A stretch of DNA of 64,000 nt from Marilutibacter spongiae (GTDB lineage Bacteria; Pseudomonadota; Gammaproteobacteria; Xanthomonadales; Xanthomonadaceae), in NCBI RefSeq assembly GCF_014145325.1, contig NZ_JACHTF010000008.1, positions 1-64,000 on the forward strand. The letters are read 5' to 3'. The notes below the pieces were generated by a model, which saw nothing but the letters and a program-made list of their open reading frames with translations, was not told where the DNA came from and searched no databases. A program made the position numbers and the translations under genes. Shown here piece by piece: positions 46,048 to 54,354 of this stretch. How positions within the stretch are numbered: the stretch's first letter is position 1; every line of letters begins with the position of its first letter.

Positions 46048-46094
46048 CCCGGCGGGAATGCCGGGCGGGTGGAGGCGGGCCCGTGCGGCCCGCC
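46048..46094 (-). terminator. Two GC-rich hairpins after the S9 peptidase gene
   Basis: GGCGGGCC/GGCCCGCC (46074-46094, 5-base loop) and CCCGGC/GCCGGG (about 46048-46065) lie 18 to 64 bp beyond the peptidase stop. Neither has a T run, so termination efficiency is doubtful. Confidence 0.45.
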
Positions 46095-46111
46095 CCTGCG
46101 TATCGCGACGG

Positions 46112-48139
46112 TCAAAGCCCGTTCGGACCGCATTCGTTGGCCAGATAGTCCTCGATCAGGTCGAGCGTCTGGATCTGGTGGCGGTAGTACCAGGGCATGC
46201 TGTGAGGCATGTCCGGGATGATCTCCAGCTTCGCCGGCACCTTGCGGCGCACGCCGGCATAGAAGTCCTCGGCATGGAACTTGGGCGTGCGCACGTCGCG
46301 GTCGCCCACGTAAAGCAGGACCGGGATGTTGGCCTTGTCGGTGTTGCGCATGGGATCCATGCCCTTGACCGTGTTGCCCTGGAGGATCCGCTGCAGGCGG
46401 TTGTCCGACCACGACATGCCGATCCGGCCCAGGTCGGTCACCGGGGCACCCGCGATCGCGCACTGGTACGGGCTGTTCGGGCGGACGACGGCGGCGGCGG
46501 CGGCAAACCCGCCATAGGAGTAGCCGAAGATCGCGATGCGGTCCTTGTCGGCGATGCCCTGCTGGACCAGCCATGCCGCCGCGTCGTCCTTGTCGTCCTG
46601 CATGCCCTGGCCCCACTTGCCGTCGCCGGCCAGCCACAGCTTGCGCCCCAGGCCCGAGGAGCCGCGGTAGTTCGGCCGCAGCACCGCGTAACCACGCGAG
46701 GTCAGGAACGGCACCCAGCCCGAACCGTCCCAGCCGGTGTAATCGCGCGCCCAGGGACCGCCATGCGGATGGATGATGGTCGGCAGCGGACCATCGGCCT
46801 TGGTCCATCCGGCCGGCAGGTCCAGCACGGCCGGGATCTGCATGCCGTCGCGGGCCGGGTAGGTCACCCACTCCTGGCGGCCGATCGAGGCGGTGTCCAT
46901 CCACGGACGCGACTTGCCCAGCAGCTTGACCTGTTTGCGGTCGAGCAGCAGGTAATAGGCCGGGGGGTTCTGTGCGCTCTCGGTCGAGAACAGGATCCGC
47001 GAAAGGTCGTCGTTGTAGTTGCGGATCGAGACGGTCTGGCCCGGGTAGGCGTTCTTGAGGCCGTCGTGGATCGACTTCATCTCCGGATCGGTGAAGATGG
47101 TCTGCGGCTCGGGGCCGGAGACGGTGAAACCGAGGATCCGGTTGAAGTTGCTCGGCTGCGAGCCCAGCACCAGGCCCGAGATGGAGAACGTCGGGTGCGC
47201 GACCAGGGCCTCCTTGTCGAATTCGTGGCGCTGGGCGTCGTACATCCAGGCCTGGATCTTGTCGGAGAACAGGTCGGTCAGGACGTAGAACTTCCCGCTC
47301 TCCTCGTCGCGTCCCACGATGTCGAGCGAGAAACGCTCGCTGAGCTTGGTGGTGAGGTTGTCGTGGGTCTCGAACTCACCCGTCTCCGGGTTCTTGATCA
47401 GGATGCGCTGTTCGAACTCCGTCCCGGAGGTTGCTTCAAGCTCGGTGCGCGTCAGCAGGTCGCCCGTACGCGGGTCGAACAGGCCGGGCTGCGAGCGGCC
47501 ACCACCGCGGAACAGCAGCTTGGTGGTCTCGGTGCGCAGGTTGTAGAGCAGGTAGCTCGAACTGAAGTCCGCCTGGTTGACCTGCGAGATGATCACGTTC
47601 TCGGGGTCGAGCGGCAGGGTGTTCACCAGGTTGGCCGAGCCCGACAGCTCGAAGCAGCGCTGGGTGGCCTCGCTGACGCCGACGTTGCCGCGCTTGTTGG
47701 CGAAGGCCTCGTCGAACTCCTTGAGGTCGGTATGGGTCAGGTAGAGCTTGGTGACGAAGGTGCGCGTGGCGCCGGTCGACTTGCCTTCGCCACAGCCGCC
47801 GAGCGCGCCGGTCCACTCCTGTCGCGCAAGCGCGAGCACGCGGTCGGCCTTCATTGCGTTGGCGGCGATGAACTTCATGCGATCGCCCGAGGGGGTGACG
47901 ACCGGGTTGGAATCCGGATCGTCCAGGTTCCAGGTGGCGAGTGCTGTTTCCTTGTCGTCCGTCCCGGGAGCGGCGATGAGGGCGACCAGGTTCTTGCCGT
48001 CGGTGCTCATGGAAACCGACTGGATGGCGGGGACGCGCGCGAACGCATCGGCGGGGATGGGTTCGCGGGCGAAGGCGCAGGTCGCCGCCAGTGAAAGGCA
48101 GGCGGCCGCGAGTCGCAGGCTGTGGGTCTTTGTCTTCAT
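46112..48139 (-). CDS. Secreted S9-family prolyl oligopeptidase-like peptidase
   Basis: A 675-aa exported serine peptidase. A signal peptide (LRLAAACLSLAATCAFA, about 8-25) precedes a beta-propeller region (about 30-410) and an alpha/beta-hydrolase catalytic domain (about 420-675). The catalytic triad is visible as GYSYGGF (Ser), GDRDVRTP (Asp) and DMPHSMPW (His); the HPHGGPWARD oxyanion region is also present. The protein belongs to the acyl-aminoacyl peptidase/DPP-like branch, which cleaves oligopeptides in the periplasm. The ATG at 48139 was preferred to an upstream one because it starts the signal peptide and has AAGGA before it. Adjacent TonB receptor suggests coupled uptake and degradation. 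Confidence 0.92.
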   Translation of the reverse strand: MKTKTHSLRLAAACLSLAATCAFAREPIPADAFARVPAIQSVSMSTDGKNLVALIAAPGTDDKETALATWNLDDPDSNPVVTPSGDRMKFIAANAMKADRVLALARQEWTGALGGCGEGKSTGATRTFVTKLYLTHTDLKEFDEAFANKRGNVGVSEATQRCFELSGSANLVNTLPLDPENVIISQVNQADFSSSYLLYNLRTETTKLLFRGGGRSQPGLFDPRTGDLLTRTELEATSGTEFEQRILIKNPETGEFETHDNLTTKLSERFSLDIVGRDEESGKFYVLTDLFSDKIQAWMYDAQRHEFDKEALVAHPTFSISGLVLGSQPSNFNRILGFTVSGPEPQTIFTDPEMKSIHDGLKNAYPGQTVSIRNYNDDLSRILFSTESAQNPPAYYLLLDRKQVKLLGKSRPWMDTASIGRQEWVTYPARDGMQIPAVLDLPAGWTKADGPLPTIIHPHGGPWARDYTGWDGSGWVPFLTSRGYAVLRPNYRGSSGLGRKLWLAGDGKWGQGMQDDKDDAAAWLVQQGIADKDRIAIFGYSYGGFAAAAAVVRPNSPYQCAIAGAPVTDLGRIGMSWSDNRLQRILQGNTVKGMDPMRNTDKANIPVLLYVGDRDVRTPKFHAEDFYAGVRRKVPAKLEIIPDMPHSMPWYYRHQIQTLDLIEDYLANECGPNGL

Positions 48140-48478
48140 GAATCCTTGGCTCTTGCGTGGATGGGTCGGCATTCCTTGGAATCGGGAGTGGCGCGCCCAC
48201 GGGCCATGGCCCGGATCGGCTCACCGGGTTGGAAACGGGCGTGCCCGCTCCGGATGGCTGTGTGTCCCCTGATTCCCGTGGGCGCCAAGCCCGGCCATGC
48301 CCGGGCAAGGTGACGTCAGGTGTATCACGGCTGAACGGCTCCCCCGTCGGTGACCCTATCCCAATGGACAGGACTCGTCCACAACGGTGCCGTATGGACA
48401 CCGGTGGTCGTGGAGCCGGCGCGTACAATGGGCGCTGCGGTCGCCCCGCGCGGCCTGTCGTCATACCGGACCCACGCA
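48140..48478. other. Divergent intergenic region between S9 peptidase and mrp
   Basis: No gene was found in these 339 bp. They contain an 8-bp palindrome TGACGTCA (48311-48318), GC-rich imperfect repeats (around 48205-48300) and a -10-like TACAAT at 48424-48429 that would serve mrp. Promoters of both neighbours should lie here. Confidence 0.7.
48424..48429 (+). promoter_or_regulatory. -10 box of mrp
   Basis: TACAAT lies 50 bp before the mrp start. No good -35 is seen at 16-18 bp. Confidence 0.45.
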
Positions 48479-49330
48479 ATGAATGTCTCCACGCACGCCG
48501 TCCAGCCCAACCTCGCGCCGCTGCCGGGCATCCGCAACATCATCGCCATCGGCTCGGGCAAGGGCGGGGTGGGCAAGTCCACCACCGCGGTCAACCTCGC
48601 CCTGGCGCTGGCCGCCGACGGCGCGCGGGTCGGCGTGCTCGATGCCGACATCTACGGCCCCAGCGTGCCGGCCATGCTGGGCCTGTCCGGCCGTCCCGAC
48701 AGCCCCGACGGCAAGAGCATCGAACCGATGCGGGCCCATGGCGTCGAGGCGATGTCGATCGGACTGCTCGTGGACCAGGACACGCCGATGATCTGGCGCG
48801 GGCCCATGGCGACCTCGGCCCTGACCCAACTGCTCGAACAGACCCGCTGGGGCAACGGCGAGGTGCTCGACTACCTGATCGTCGACCTGCCGCCGGGCAC
48901 GGGCGACATCCAGTTGACCCTGTCGCAGAAGATCCCGGTCGCCGGCGCGGTCATCGTCACCACGCCGCAGGAGATCGCCACCCTGGACGCGCGCAAGGCG
49001 CTGAAGATGTTCGAGAAGGTCGAGGTGCCGGTGCTGGGCCTGCTCGAGAACATGGCCGTGCACGTGTGCTCCCACTGCGGGCATGCCGAGCACGTGTTCG
49101 GCAGTGGCGGTGGACGCGCGATGGCCGAGCGCTACGGGGTGCCGCTGCTGGGCAGCCTGCCGCTCGACGTGGGCATTCGTGAACAGGGCGATGCGGGCGT
49201 TCCGGTGGTCGCCTCCGCGCCGGATTCCGCTGCGGCGCAGGCCTACAGGTCGGCGGCGCGGGCCCTGGCCGCACGGCTCGCGGAGCGGCCGCGGGCCGCG
49301 CAGCCGATCGCGGCGTCGCTGCTCGGCTAG
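48479..49330 (+). CDS. apbC: Iron-sulfur cluster carrier protein Mrp/ApbC
   Basis: A 283-aa ParA-like ATPase that carries Fe-S clusters to target proteins. The deviant Walker A GSGKGGVGKST lies at residues 25-35; VLDADIYGPSVPAM, IVDLPPGTGDIQLTL and the cluster-binding C-x2-C in CSHCGH are all present. E. coli Mrp has about 370 residues with a DUF59 domain before the P-loop; here only about 20 residues precede it, so that domain is missing. ATG at 48479 is the only start giving that N-terminus. In xanthomonads mrp commonly neighbours metG and dcd; here both are a few kb away. Confidence 0.93.
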   Translation: MNVSTHAVQPNLAPLPGIRNIIAIGSGKGGVGKSTTAVNLALALAADGARVGVLDADIYGPSVPAMLGLSGRPDSPDGKSIEPMRAHGVEAMSIGLLVDQDTPMIWRGPMATSALTQLLEQTRWGNGEVLDYLIVDLPPGTGDIQLTLSQKIPVAGAVIVTTPQEIATLDARKALKMFEKVEVPVLGLLENMAVHVCSHCGHAEHVFGSGGGRAMAERYGVPLLGSLPLDVGIREQGDAGVPVVASAPDSAAAQAYRSAARALAARLAERPRAAQPIAASLLG

Positions 49331-49452
49331 CGCGCTCCCGTCCCGGTTTTCATGCTGCGGCGCACACTCCGGCCCGCCGGGCCGGTGCTAGTGTCGGCCG
49401 GTCGCCCATGTCCCGGGCGTCGCGAACCATCCCTGTTCCGGAGGTTTGAAGC

Positions 49453-50823
49453 ATGAATCGAGTCGTTCGCAATTCCCTGCTGGCCGGCGCCGTCGTCGCC
49501 GCGCTGGGCCTGTCGGCCACCGCGTTCGCGGGCGGTCGCCCGGACCTGGTGATGTCCGGCCTCAAGGCCGGCAAGCCGCACCAGGCCGATGCCCTGATCG
49601 TGAAGTTCCGCGACGGCACCGTCGCTTCGCAGCAAGGCGCCGTGCGCGGTGGCCTCGGCGCCAGCGCGGTGCGCACCCTGCGCGCCGGCGGCAAGGGCGG
49701 CGATGTCGTCCTGATGCGCCTGCCCAGGGGACTGGGCGTCGCCGCGGCGATCGAAGCGCTGCAGGGCGACCCCAGCGTGGAATACGCCGAGCCCAACTGG
49801 ACCTACCGGCACAACGCGACGTCCAACGACCCGCTGTACACCAATGGTTCGCTGTGGGGCATGTACGGCAACACCAGCAGCCCGGCCAACGCGTACGGCT
49901 CGCAGGCGGCGGAAGCCTGGGCCGCCGGCCACACCGACTGCAGCAACGTCTATGTCGGCGTCATCGACGAAGGCATCTACTACAACCACGAAGACCTGGC
50001 GGCCAACGTCTGGACCAACCCCTACGATCCGGTCGACGGCGTGGACAACGACGGCAACGGCTACGTCGACGACGTCCACGGCTGGGACTTCGAGGGCGGC
50101 AGCAACGACATCAACTCCGGCGGCGTCAACGACGACCATGGCACCCACGTCTCGGGCACCATCGCCGGCGTGGGCGGCAACGGGAAGGGCGTGGCCGGCG
50201 TGTGCTGGTCGGGCGTCAAGCTCATCAGTGGACGCTTCCTCGGCCGTCGCGGCGGCAGTACCGCCGACGCGATCGAGGCGATCGACTACATGACGGACCT
50301 GAAGGTCCGCCACAACATGAACATCGTGGCGACCAACAACTCCTGGGGCGGCGGAGGCTTCTCGCAGGCGCTGCAGGACGCGATCGGTCGCGCCGGCGAC
50401 GCCGACATCCTGTTCATCGCCGCGGCGGGCAACGATGCCTACGACAACGATGCCCAGGCCAGCTACCCGTCCAACTACCCGAACGCCAACATCATCGCGG
50501 TCGCCTCGATCACCAGCAGCGGCGCGCTGTCGAGCTTCTCCCAGTGGGGCGCCACCACGGTCGACATCGGCGCGCCCGGGTCCGGGATCGCATCGACCGT
50601 GCCGACCCGTTCCAAGGGCAACGTGGTCTCGGCCTACGCCAGTTACAGCGGTACCTCGATGGCGACGCCGCACGTGACCGGCGCGGCCGCCCTGTACGCG
50701 TCCTCGCACCCGGCGGCGACGGCCGCGCAGGTCAAGGCGGCGATCCTGAACGCCGCCGTTTCCACGCCGTCCCTGCAGGGCAAGGTGCTCACCGGCGGTC
50801 GCCTTGACGCCAGCGGGTTCTGA
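49453..50823 (+). CDS. Secreted subtilisin-family (S8) serine peptidase
   Basis: A 456-aa extracellular or periplasmic protease. Signal peptide about 1-26 (LGLSATAFAG). An I9-like propeptide (about 45-115) ends YAEPNW. The catalytic domain has GVIDEGIYYNHEDL (Asp), DDHGTHVSGTIAG (His), NNSWGGG (oxyanion Asn) and GTSMATPHVTGAAAL (Ser). A calcium-site-like NDGNGYVDD lies between the Asp and His. Residue after the Asp is Glu where many subtilases have Thr-Gly. No C-terminal P-domain or PPC domain follows. ATG at 49453 has GGAGG upstream. A terminator lies 25 bp after the stop. Confidence 0.94.
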   Translation: MNRVVRNSLLAGAVVAALGLSATAFAGGRPDLVMSGLKAGKPHQADALIVKFRDGTVASQQGAVRGGLGASAVRTLRAGGKGGDVVLMRLPRGLGVAAAIEALQGDPSVEYAEPNWTYRHNATSNDPLYTNGSLWGMYGNTSSPANAYGSQAAEAWAAGHTDCSNVYVGVIDEGIYYNHEDLAANVWTNPYDPVDGVDNDGNGYVDDVHGWDFEGGSNDINSGGVNDDHGTHVSGTIAGVGGNGKGVAGVCWSGVKLISGRFLGRRGGSTADAIEAIDYMTDLKVRHNMNIVATNNSWGGGGFSQALQDAIGRAGDADILFIAAAGNDAYDNDAQASYPSNYPNANIIAVASITSSGALSSFSQWGATTVDIGAPGSGIASTVPTRSKGNVVSAYASYSGTSMATPHVTGAAALYASSHPAATAAQVKAAILNAAVSTPSLQGKVLTGGRLDASGF

Positions 50824-50847
50824 ACCCCGCGCTGGCAGTGGAACCGG

Positions 50848-50873
50848 AAGGGCCCGGGCGACCGGGCCCTTTT
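50848..50873 (+). terminator. Terminator after S8 peptidase gene
   Basis: A 10-bp stem (AAGGGCCCGG) with a GCGA tetraloop, followed by TTTT, 25 bp beyond the stop. Confidence 0.88.
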
Positions 50874-50908
50874 GCCATCGGGCGCGGGCATCCGGACCGG
50901 CCTGCCGC

Positions 50909-50914
50909 TAGAAT
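50909..50914 (+). promoter_or_regulatory. -10 box of dcd
   Basis: TAGAAT lies 38 bp before the dcd start and after the preceding terminator, so dcd has its own promoter. Confidence 0.45.
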
Positions 50915-50946
50915 CGGCGTTCCCCAAGACAGGTGACCCCTTCGAG

Positions 50947-51513
50947 ATGAGCATCAAGTCCGACCGCTGGATCCGTCGCATGGCCGAGGAACAGGGCATG
51001 ATCGAGCCCTTCGAGCCGGGCCAGGTCAAGCACGTGGGCGGCGAGCGGATCGTGAGCTACGGCACCTCGAGCTACGGCTACGACGTGCGCTGCTCGCGGG
51101 AGTTCAAGGTGTTCACCAACATCAACTCGACCATCGTCGACCCCAAGCACTTCGACCCGGGCAGTTTCGTCGACGTCGAGGCCGACCAGTGCATCATCCC
51201 GCCGAACTCCTTCGCCCTGGCGCGCACGGTGGAGTACTTCCGCATACCGCGCGACACCCTGGTCGTCTGCCTGGGCAAGAGCACGTACGCGCGCTGCGGG
51301 ATCATCGTCAACGTCACTCCGCTCGAACCGGAGTGGGAGGGCCACGTGACCCTGGAGTTCAGCAACACCACGCCGCTGCCGGCGCGCATCTATGCGAACG
51401 AAGGCGTGGCGCAGATGCTGTTCTTCCAGTCCGACGAAGTCTGCGAGACGTCCTACAAGGACCGGGGCGGCAAGTACCAGGGCCAGACCGGCGTCACCCT
51501 GCCGCGCACCTGA
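50947..51513 (+). CDS. dcd: dCTP deaminase
   Basis: A 188-aa trimeric enzyme converting dCTP to dUTP for dTTP supply. [15 protein letters not shown] is the usual start; [20 protein letters not shown], the [17 protein letters not shown] segment, SYARCG-like [23 protein letters not shown] and [14 protein letters not shown] are all family motifs, including the catalytic Glu in PEWEG. The ATG at 50947 replaces a longer frame from a TTG at 50872. Strong terminator downstream. Confidence 0.96.
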   Translation: MSIKSDRWIRRMAEEQGMIEPFEPGQVKHVGGERIVSYGTSSYGYDVRCSREFKVFTNINSTIVDPKHFDPGSFVDVEADQCIIPPNSFALARTVEYFRIPRDTLVVCLGKSTYARCGIIVNVTPLEPEWEGHVTLEFSNTTPLPARIYANEGVAQMLFFQSDEVCETSYKDRGGKYQGQTGVTLPRT

Positions 51514-51545
51514 GCCGGCCCGGGCGACGGGTCGTCGATTGCACG

Positions 51546-51567
51546 AAACCCGCCGAAAGGCGGGTTT
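51546..51567 (+). terminator. Terminator of dcd
   Basis: A 9-bp stem (AAACCCGCC) with a GAAA loop and a following TTTT, 32 bp after the dcd stop. The A-rich left arm also suits the convergent gene. Confidence 0.88.
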
Positions 51568-51605
51568 TCCATGACGGGGCGGGACAGGTCGCGCGCCTGC
51601 CCGCG

Positions 51606-51905
51606 TCAGCCGCGGACGTAGGTGACGAAAAAGCCCTGCAGGTCGCCGTTCTCGGTGTAGCCGACGACATCGACCACGCGGTATCCGTTGGCATTGAAGG
51701 CGCGATGGGCCTGGTTGAGCTCGTTCGCCGCACCGGTCTTGCGCGCGCCGAAGTCCACGTCCACGTAGAGGCTGACGGACTGCTGGCCATTGCGCGCGGC
51801 TTCCTGCGCGGCGCGGTCGTAGTAGCCCTGGGTGGCGGCATCGGCGCTGCCGATGGATGCGGCTGCGAGGGTGGCGAGCAGGGTGGCGAGGAGGAGGGCG
51901 CGCAT
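51606..51905 (-). CDS. Small secreted protein of unknown function
   Basis: A 99-aa protein I do not recognise. A signal peptide covers about residues 1-23 (LLATLLATLAAASIGSADA). The mature 76 residues show a helix (YYDRAAQEAARNG), a strand (SVSLYVDVDFG), a second helix (GAANELNQAHRAFNANG) and a final pair of strands (YRVVDVVGYTENGDLQGFFVTYVRG), compatible with a small alpha/beta fold. AAGGAA is well placed before the ATG at 51905. No cysteine is present. It lies 18 bp downstream of pcp on the same strand and is probably co-transcribed. Confidence 0.72.
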   Translation of the reverse strand: MRALLLATLLATLAAASIGSADAATQGYYDRAAQEAARNGQQSVSLYVDVDFGARKTGAANELNQAHRAFNANGYRVVDVVGYTENGDLQGFFVTYVRG

Positions 51906-51923
51906 GCAGGGTTCCTTGGGGCG

Positions 51924-52601
51924 TCAGTGGGTGGCGCCTGCGGCCAGGCGCAGGTCGTCGGTGGTGGTCAGTGCGGCGCTCAAGGCCACGCGCAGGCCTT
52001 CGGCCACGGTCGCGATGGGCAGGCTCGGGGCGCCGGGGTGCGCGGCCGCCTGGGCCGGCGAAAAGGGCACGTGGATGAAACCGCCGCGCACGCGACGCTG
52101 GCGGCGCAGGGCGTGCATCAGCCCGTACAGGACGTGGTTGCAGACGTAGGTGCCGGCGGTCTGCGAGACCTCGGCCGGTATGCCCGCCGCGCGCAGCGCA
52201 TGCAGCATCGCCTTCAGCGGCAGCGTGCTGAAGTAGGCATCCGGGCCGCCTTCCACCACCGGTGCGTCGATCGGCTGGCGGCCGGCATTGTCGGGGATGC
52301 GTGCGTCGTCGACGTTGATCCCGATGCGCTCGAGCGAGAGCTGCGCGCGCCCGCCGGCCTGGCCCACGCAGACCACCAGGGCCGGCGTGGTCTCGCGGAT
52401 CGCGGCGCGCAGTTGCCTGAGCGAACGGCCGAACTCGACCGCCAGGCAGCGCGTGGCCACCCGGTGGCCGGCGATGCGCGCGCCCTCGAGCAGGCGCACG
52501 GCGTCCCAGCTCGGGTTGCCGGCCTCGTCGCCGAAGGGCTCGAAGCCGGTCAGGAGGACGCGCGGCAAGGGGCGGCGAACGCGGGGCGGGGCGGTATCCA
52601 T
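51924..52601 (-). CDS. pcp: Pyroglutamyl-peptidase I
   Basis: A 225-aa C15 cysteine peptidase removing N-terminal pyroglutamate from peptides. VLLTGFEPFGDEAGNPSWDAV is the N-terminal signature; the catalytic Glu falls near VGQAGGRAQLSLERIGIN; the nucleophile is in AGTYVCNHVLY; the His is in FIHVPFSP. All three residues are visible. A slightly long N-terminus (MDTAPPRVRRPL) may mean a later start. It is 63 bp downstream of the DUF979 gene and may share the pxp transcript. Product pyroglutamate would feed the PxpABC enzyme encoded upstream. Confidence 0.94.
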   Translation of the reverse strand: MDTAPPRVRRPLPRVLLTGFEPFGDEAGNPSWDAVRLLEGARIAGHRVATRCLAVEFGRSLRQLRAAIRETTPALVVCVGQAGGRAQLSLERIGINVDDARIPDNAGRQPIDAPVVEGGPDAYFSTLPLKAMLHALRAAGIPAEVSQTAGTYVCNHVLYGLMHALRRQRRVRGGFIHVPFSPAQAAAHPGAPSLPIATVAEGLRVALSAALTTTDDLRLAAGATH

Positions 52602-52664
52602 ACGCGCATTGTAGTGCGCCGCGCACGTGCCCGGAGCGGCTTGCCCCGGGTGTTCGGACGGCGA

Positions 52665-53633
52665 TCAGAACGCGAACACCAGCCAGTACATGAGTGCCAG
52701 GTTGACCAGCATCAGCGGCAACGCGGTGGGCACCTGCGCGCGGATGACGGCGTTGGGATCGTCGAGCTCCAGCAGCGCGGCCGGCACCAGGTTGAAGTTC
52801 GCCGCCATCGGCGTGAGCAGGGTGCCGCAGTAGCCGGTCAACATGCCCAGCGCGCCGAGGATGGCCGGATTCGCGCCGTGCTGGTGTACCAGCAGGGGCA
52901 GTCCGATACCGGCCGTCATCACCGGGAACGCCGCGAAGGCGTTGCCCATGATCACCGTGAACAGCACCATGCCCAGGCCATAGGCGAGCACGCAGGCCAA
53001 TGCACTGTCGGCCGGGATCACCGCGGCGACCAGGCTGGCCACCGCCTCGCCGACGCCACTGGCGGCGAACACGCCGCCCAGCGCGGCCAGCACCAGCGGC
53101 AACATGGCCGCCCAGCCCATGGTGTCGAGCAGGCGCCGGCCCTCGGCCAGGGCCAGCACCGGTTTCGCGCGGGTGACGCGCAGCGCCGCCAGGGCCGAGA
53201 GCACGCTTGCGAAGGCCAGGCCGATCAGGGTGATGCTGCCCTCGCCGAACAGGCGATGGCCATTCCACTGCAGCTTGTCGCCGAACAGGACCACCAGCAC
53301 GGTGATCACCGGGATCATCAGCGCAGGGCCGAACAGGCGATGGCCGAGCCGTTCGGCCGAGGCGCGCCTCTGGGCCTCGGGCGCCTCGGCCAGGTGCTCG
53401 CGGCGCATGCGCGGGGCCAGCAGGGCCAGCGCGATGATCGCCGCCCCCGCGCACTGGGCCGGCAGTGCATCGCCGGCCGCGTTGGCGCGAAGGACTGCGT
53501 TGCCGCCGGCGATCAGGCCGGCGACCAGGGTCCAGAACGCGCCGTGCGCGTATCGCCGCTGGCGCAGGTTGACCGCGCCCGCGTACAGCAGGAACAGGCC
53601 CAGCAGGAGGTAGAACAGGTCAAGGCCGAGCAT
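52665..53633 (-). CDS. DUF979 family membrane protein (permease subunit candidate)
   Basis: A 322-aa integral membrane protein with eight or nine hydrophobic segments (e.g. LLGLFLLYAGAVNL, AIIALALLAPRM, ALMIPVITVLVVLFG, VLAYGLGMVLFTVIMGNAF). Family-like features include GYCGTLLTPMAANFN near residue 270 and ALMYWLVFAF at the end. DUF979 occurs beside DUF969 and is thought to form a transporter; this remains unproven. It overlaps the DUF969 gene by 14 bp and lies in the pxp operon, so import of pyroglutamate or related compounds is inferred. Confidence 0.88.
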   Translation of the reverse strand: MLGLDLFYLLLGLFLLYAGAVNLRQRRYAHGAFWTLVAGLIAGGNAVLRANAAGDALPAQCAGAAIIALALLAPRMRREHLAEAPEAQRRASAERLGHRLFGPALMIPVITVLVVLFGDKLQWNGHRLFGEGSITLIGLAFASVLSALAALRVTRAKPVLALAEGRRLLDTMGWAAMLPLVLAALGGVFAASGVGEAVASLVAAVIPADSALACVLAYGLGMVLFTVIMGNAFAAFPVMTAGIGLPLLVHQHGANPAILGALGMLTGYCGTLLTPMAANFNLVPAALLELDDPNAVIRAQVPTALPLMLVNLALMYWLVFAF

Positions 53634-54354
53634 CGCGGCCTCCCGTCGACGCCGTGTCCGTGGCCAGCGGTGGCTGCATCCGTGCGGTGAGGCCGCGCGT
53701 GTACCAGCGCAGGCGGATGGCGTGGATGACGAACGCGGCGATCGCGGTCGGCAGCGCCCACAGCGCGATGTGCAGCGGCTCCAGGACGATGCCCTGTTCG
53801 GCGTAGAAGCCCTGGATCAGCAGCACGGCGCCGATCGCGACGAACACGTCCTCGCCGAAGAACAGGCCCACGTTGTCGGTCGCCGCATCGACCGCGAACA
53901 GGCGCTGCCGTTCGTGGTCGGGCAACGTTCCGTGCGCCTGGTCGGCGGCGGCCTCGCTCATCGGCGCCAGCAACGGCCGCACGGTTTGCGCGTGACCGCC
54001 GACGTTGTGCAGGCCCAGCATGCTGAGCAGCTGGCGCAGGCCGAGGTAGCCAAGCAACAGGCGGAACAGGGTCAGCCGTTGCATGCGCCCGATCCATGCA
54101 TGGACGTGCTCGCGCAGGCCCGCGCGTTCGAGCAGGCCGATCGTCGGCAGCGTCAGCACGAACAGCAGCAACGCGCGGTTGGAGACGAAGCTGGTGCCCA
54201 GCAGCGCGAGCAGGTCGGGGATCGACTTGCCGGCCAGCAGGCCGCTGGCCAGGCCGGCCACGACCACCACGATCACCGGGTTGAAGCGCAATACGAAGCC
54301 GACCACCACGCACAGCACGCCGAGCAGGGGCCAGTAGTTCAGCGCCTCGTTCAT
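53620..54354 (-). CDS. DUF969 family membrane protein (permease subunit candidate)
   Basis: A 244-aa integral membrane protein with about five to six helices. Family features: LLGVLCVVVGFVLRFNPVIVVVVAG, GKSIPDLLALLG, MLGLHNVGGHAQTVRPLLAPM and DNVGLFFGEDVFVAIGAVLL, with charged or polar residues inside helices that may bind substrate. The ATG at 54354 overlaps the pxpA stop as ATGA, and its end overlaps the DUF979 gene. The pair is predicted to transport 5-oxoproline or a relative (inference from position). Confidence 0.88.
   Translation of the reverse strand: MNEALNYWPLLGVLCVVVGFVLRFNPVIVVVVAGLASGLLAGKSIPDLLALLGTSFVSNRALLLFVLTLPTIGLLERAGLREHVHAWIGRMQRLTLFRLLLGYLGLRQLLSMLGLHNVGGHAQTVRPLLAPMSEAAADQAHGTLPDHERQRLFAVDAATDNVGLFFGEDVFVAIGAVLLIQGFYAEQGIVLEPLHIALWALPTAIAAFVIHAIRLRWYTRGLTARMQPPLATDTASTGGRDARP

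Noticed and set aside
51189-53690. 833-residue plus-strand open frame across dcd, pcp and DUF979
   Set aside because: Antisense to pcp and the DUF979 gene, and out of frame with dcd.
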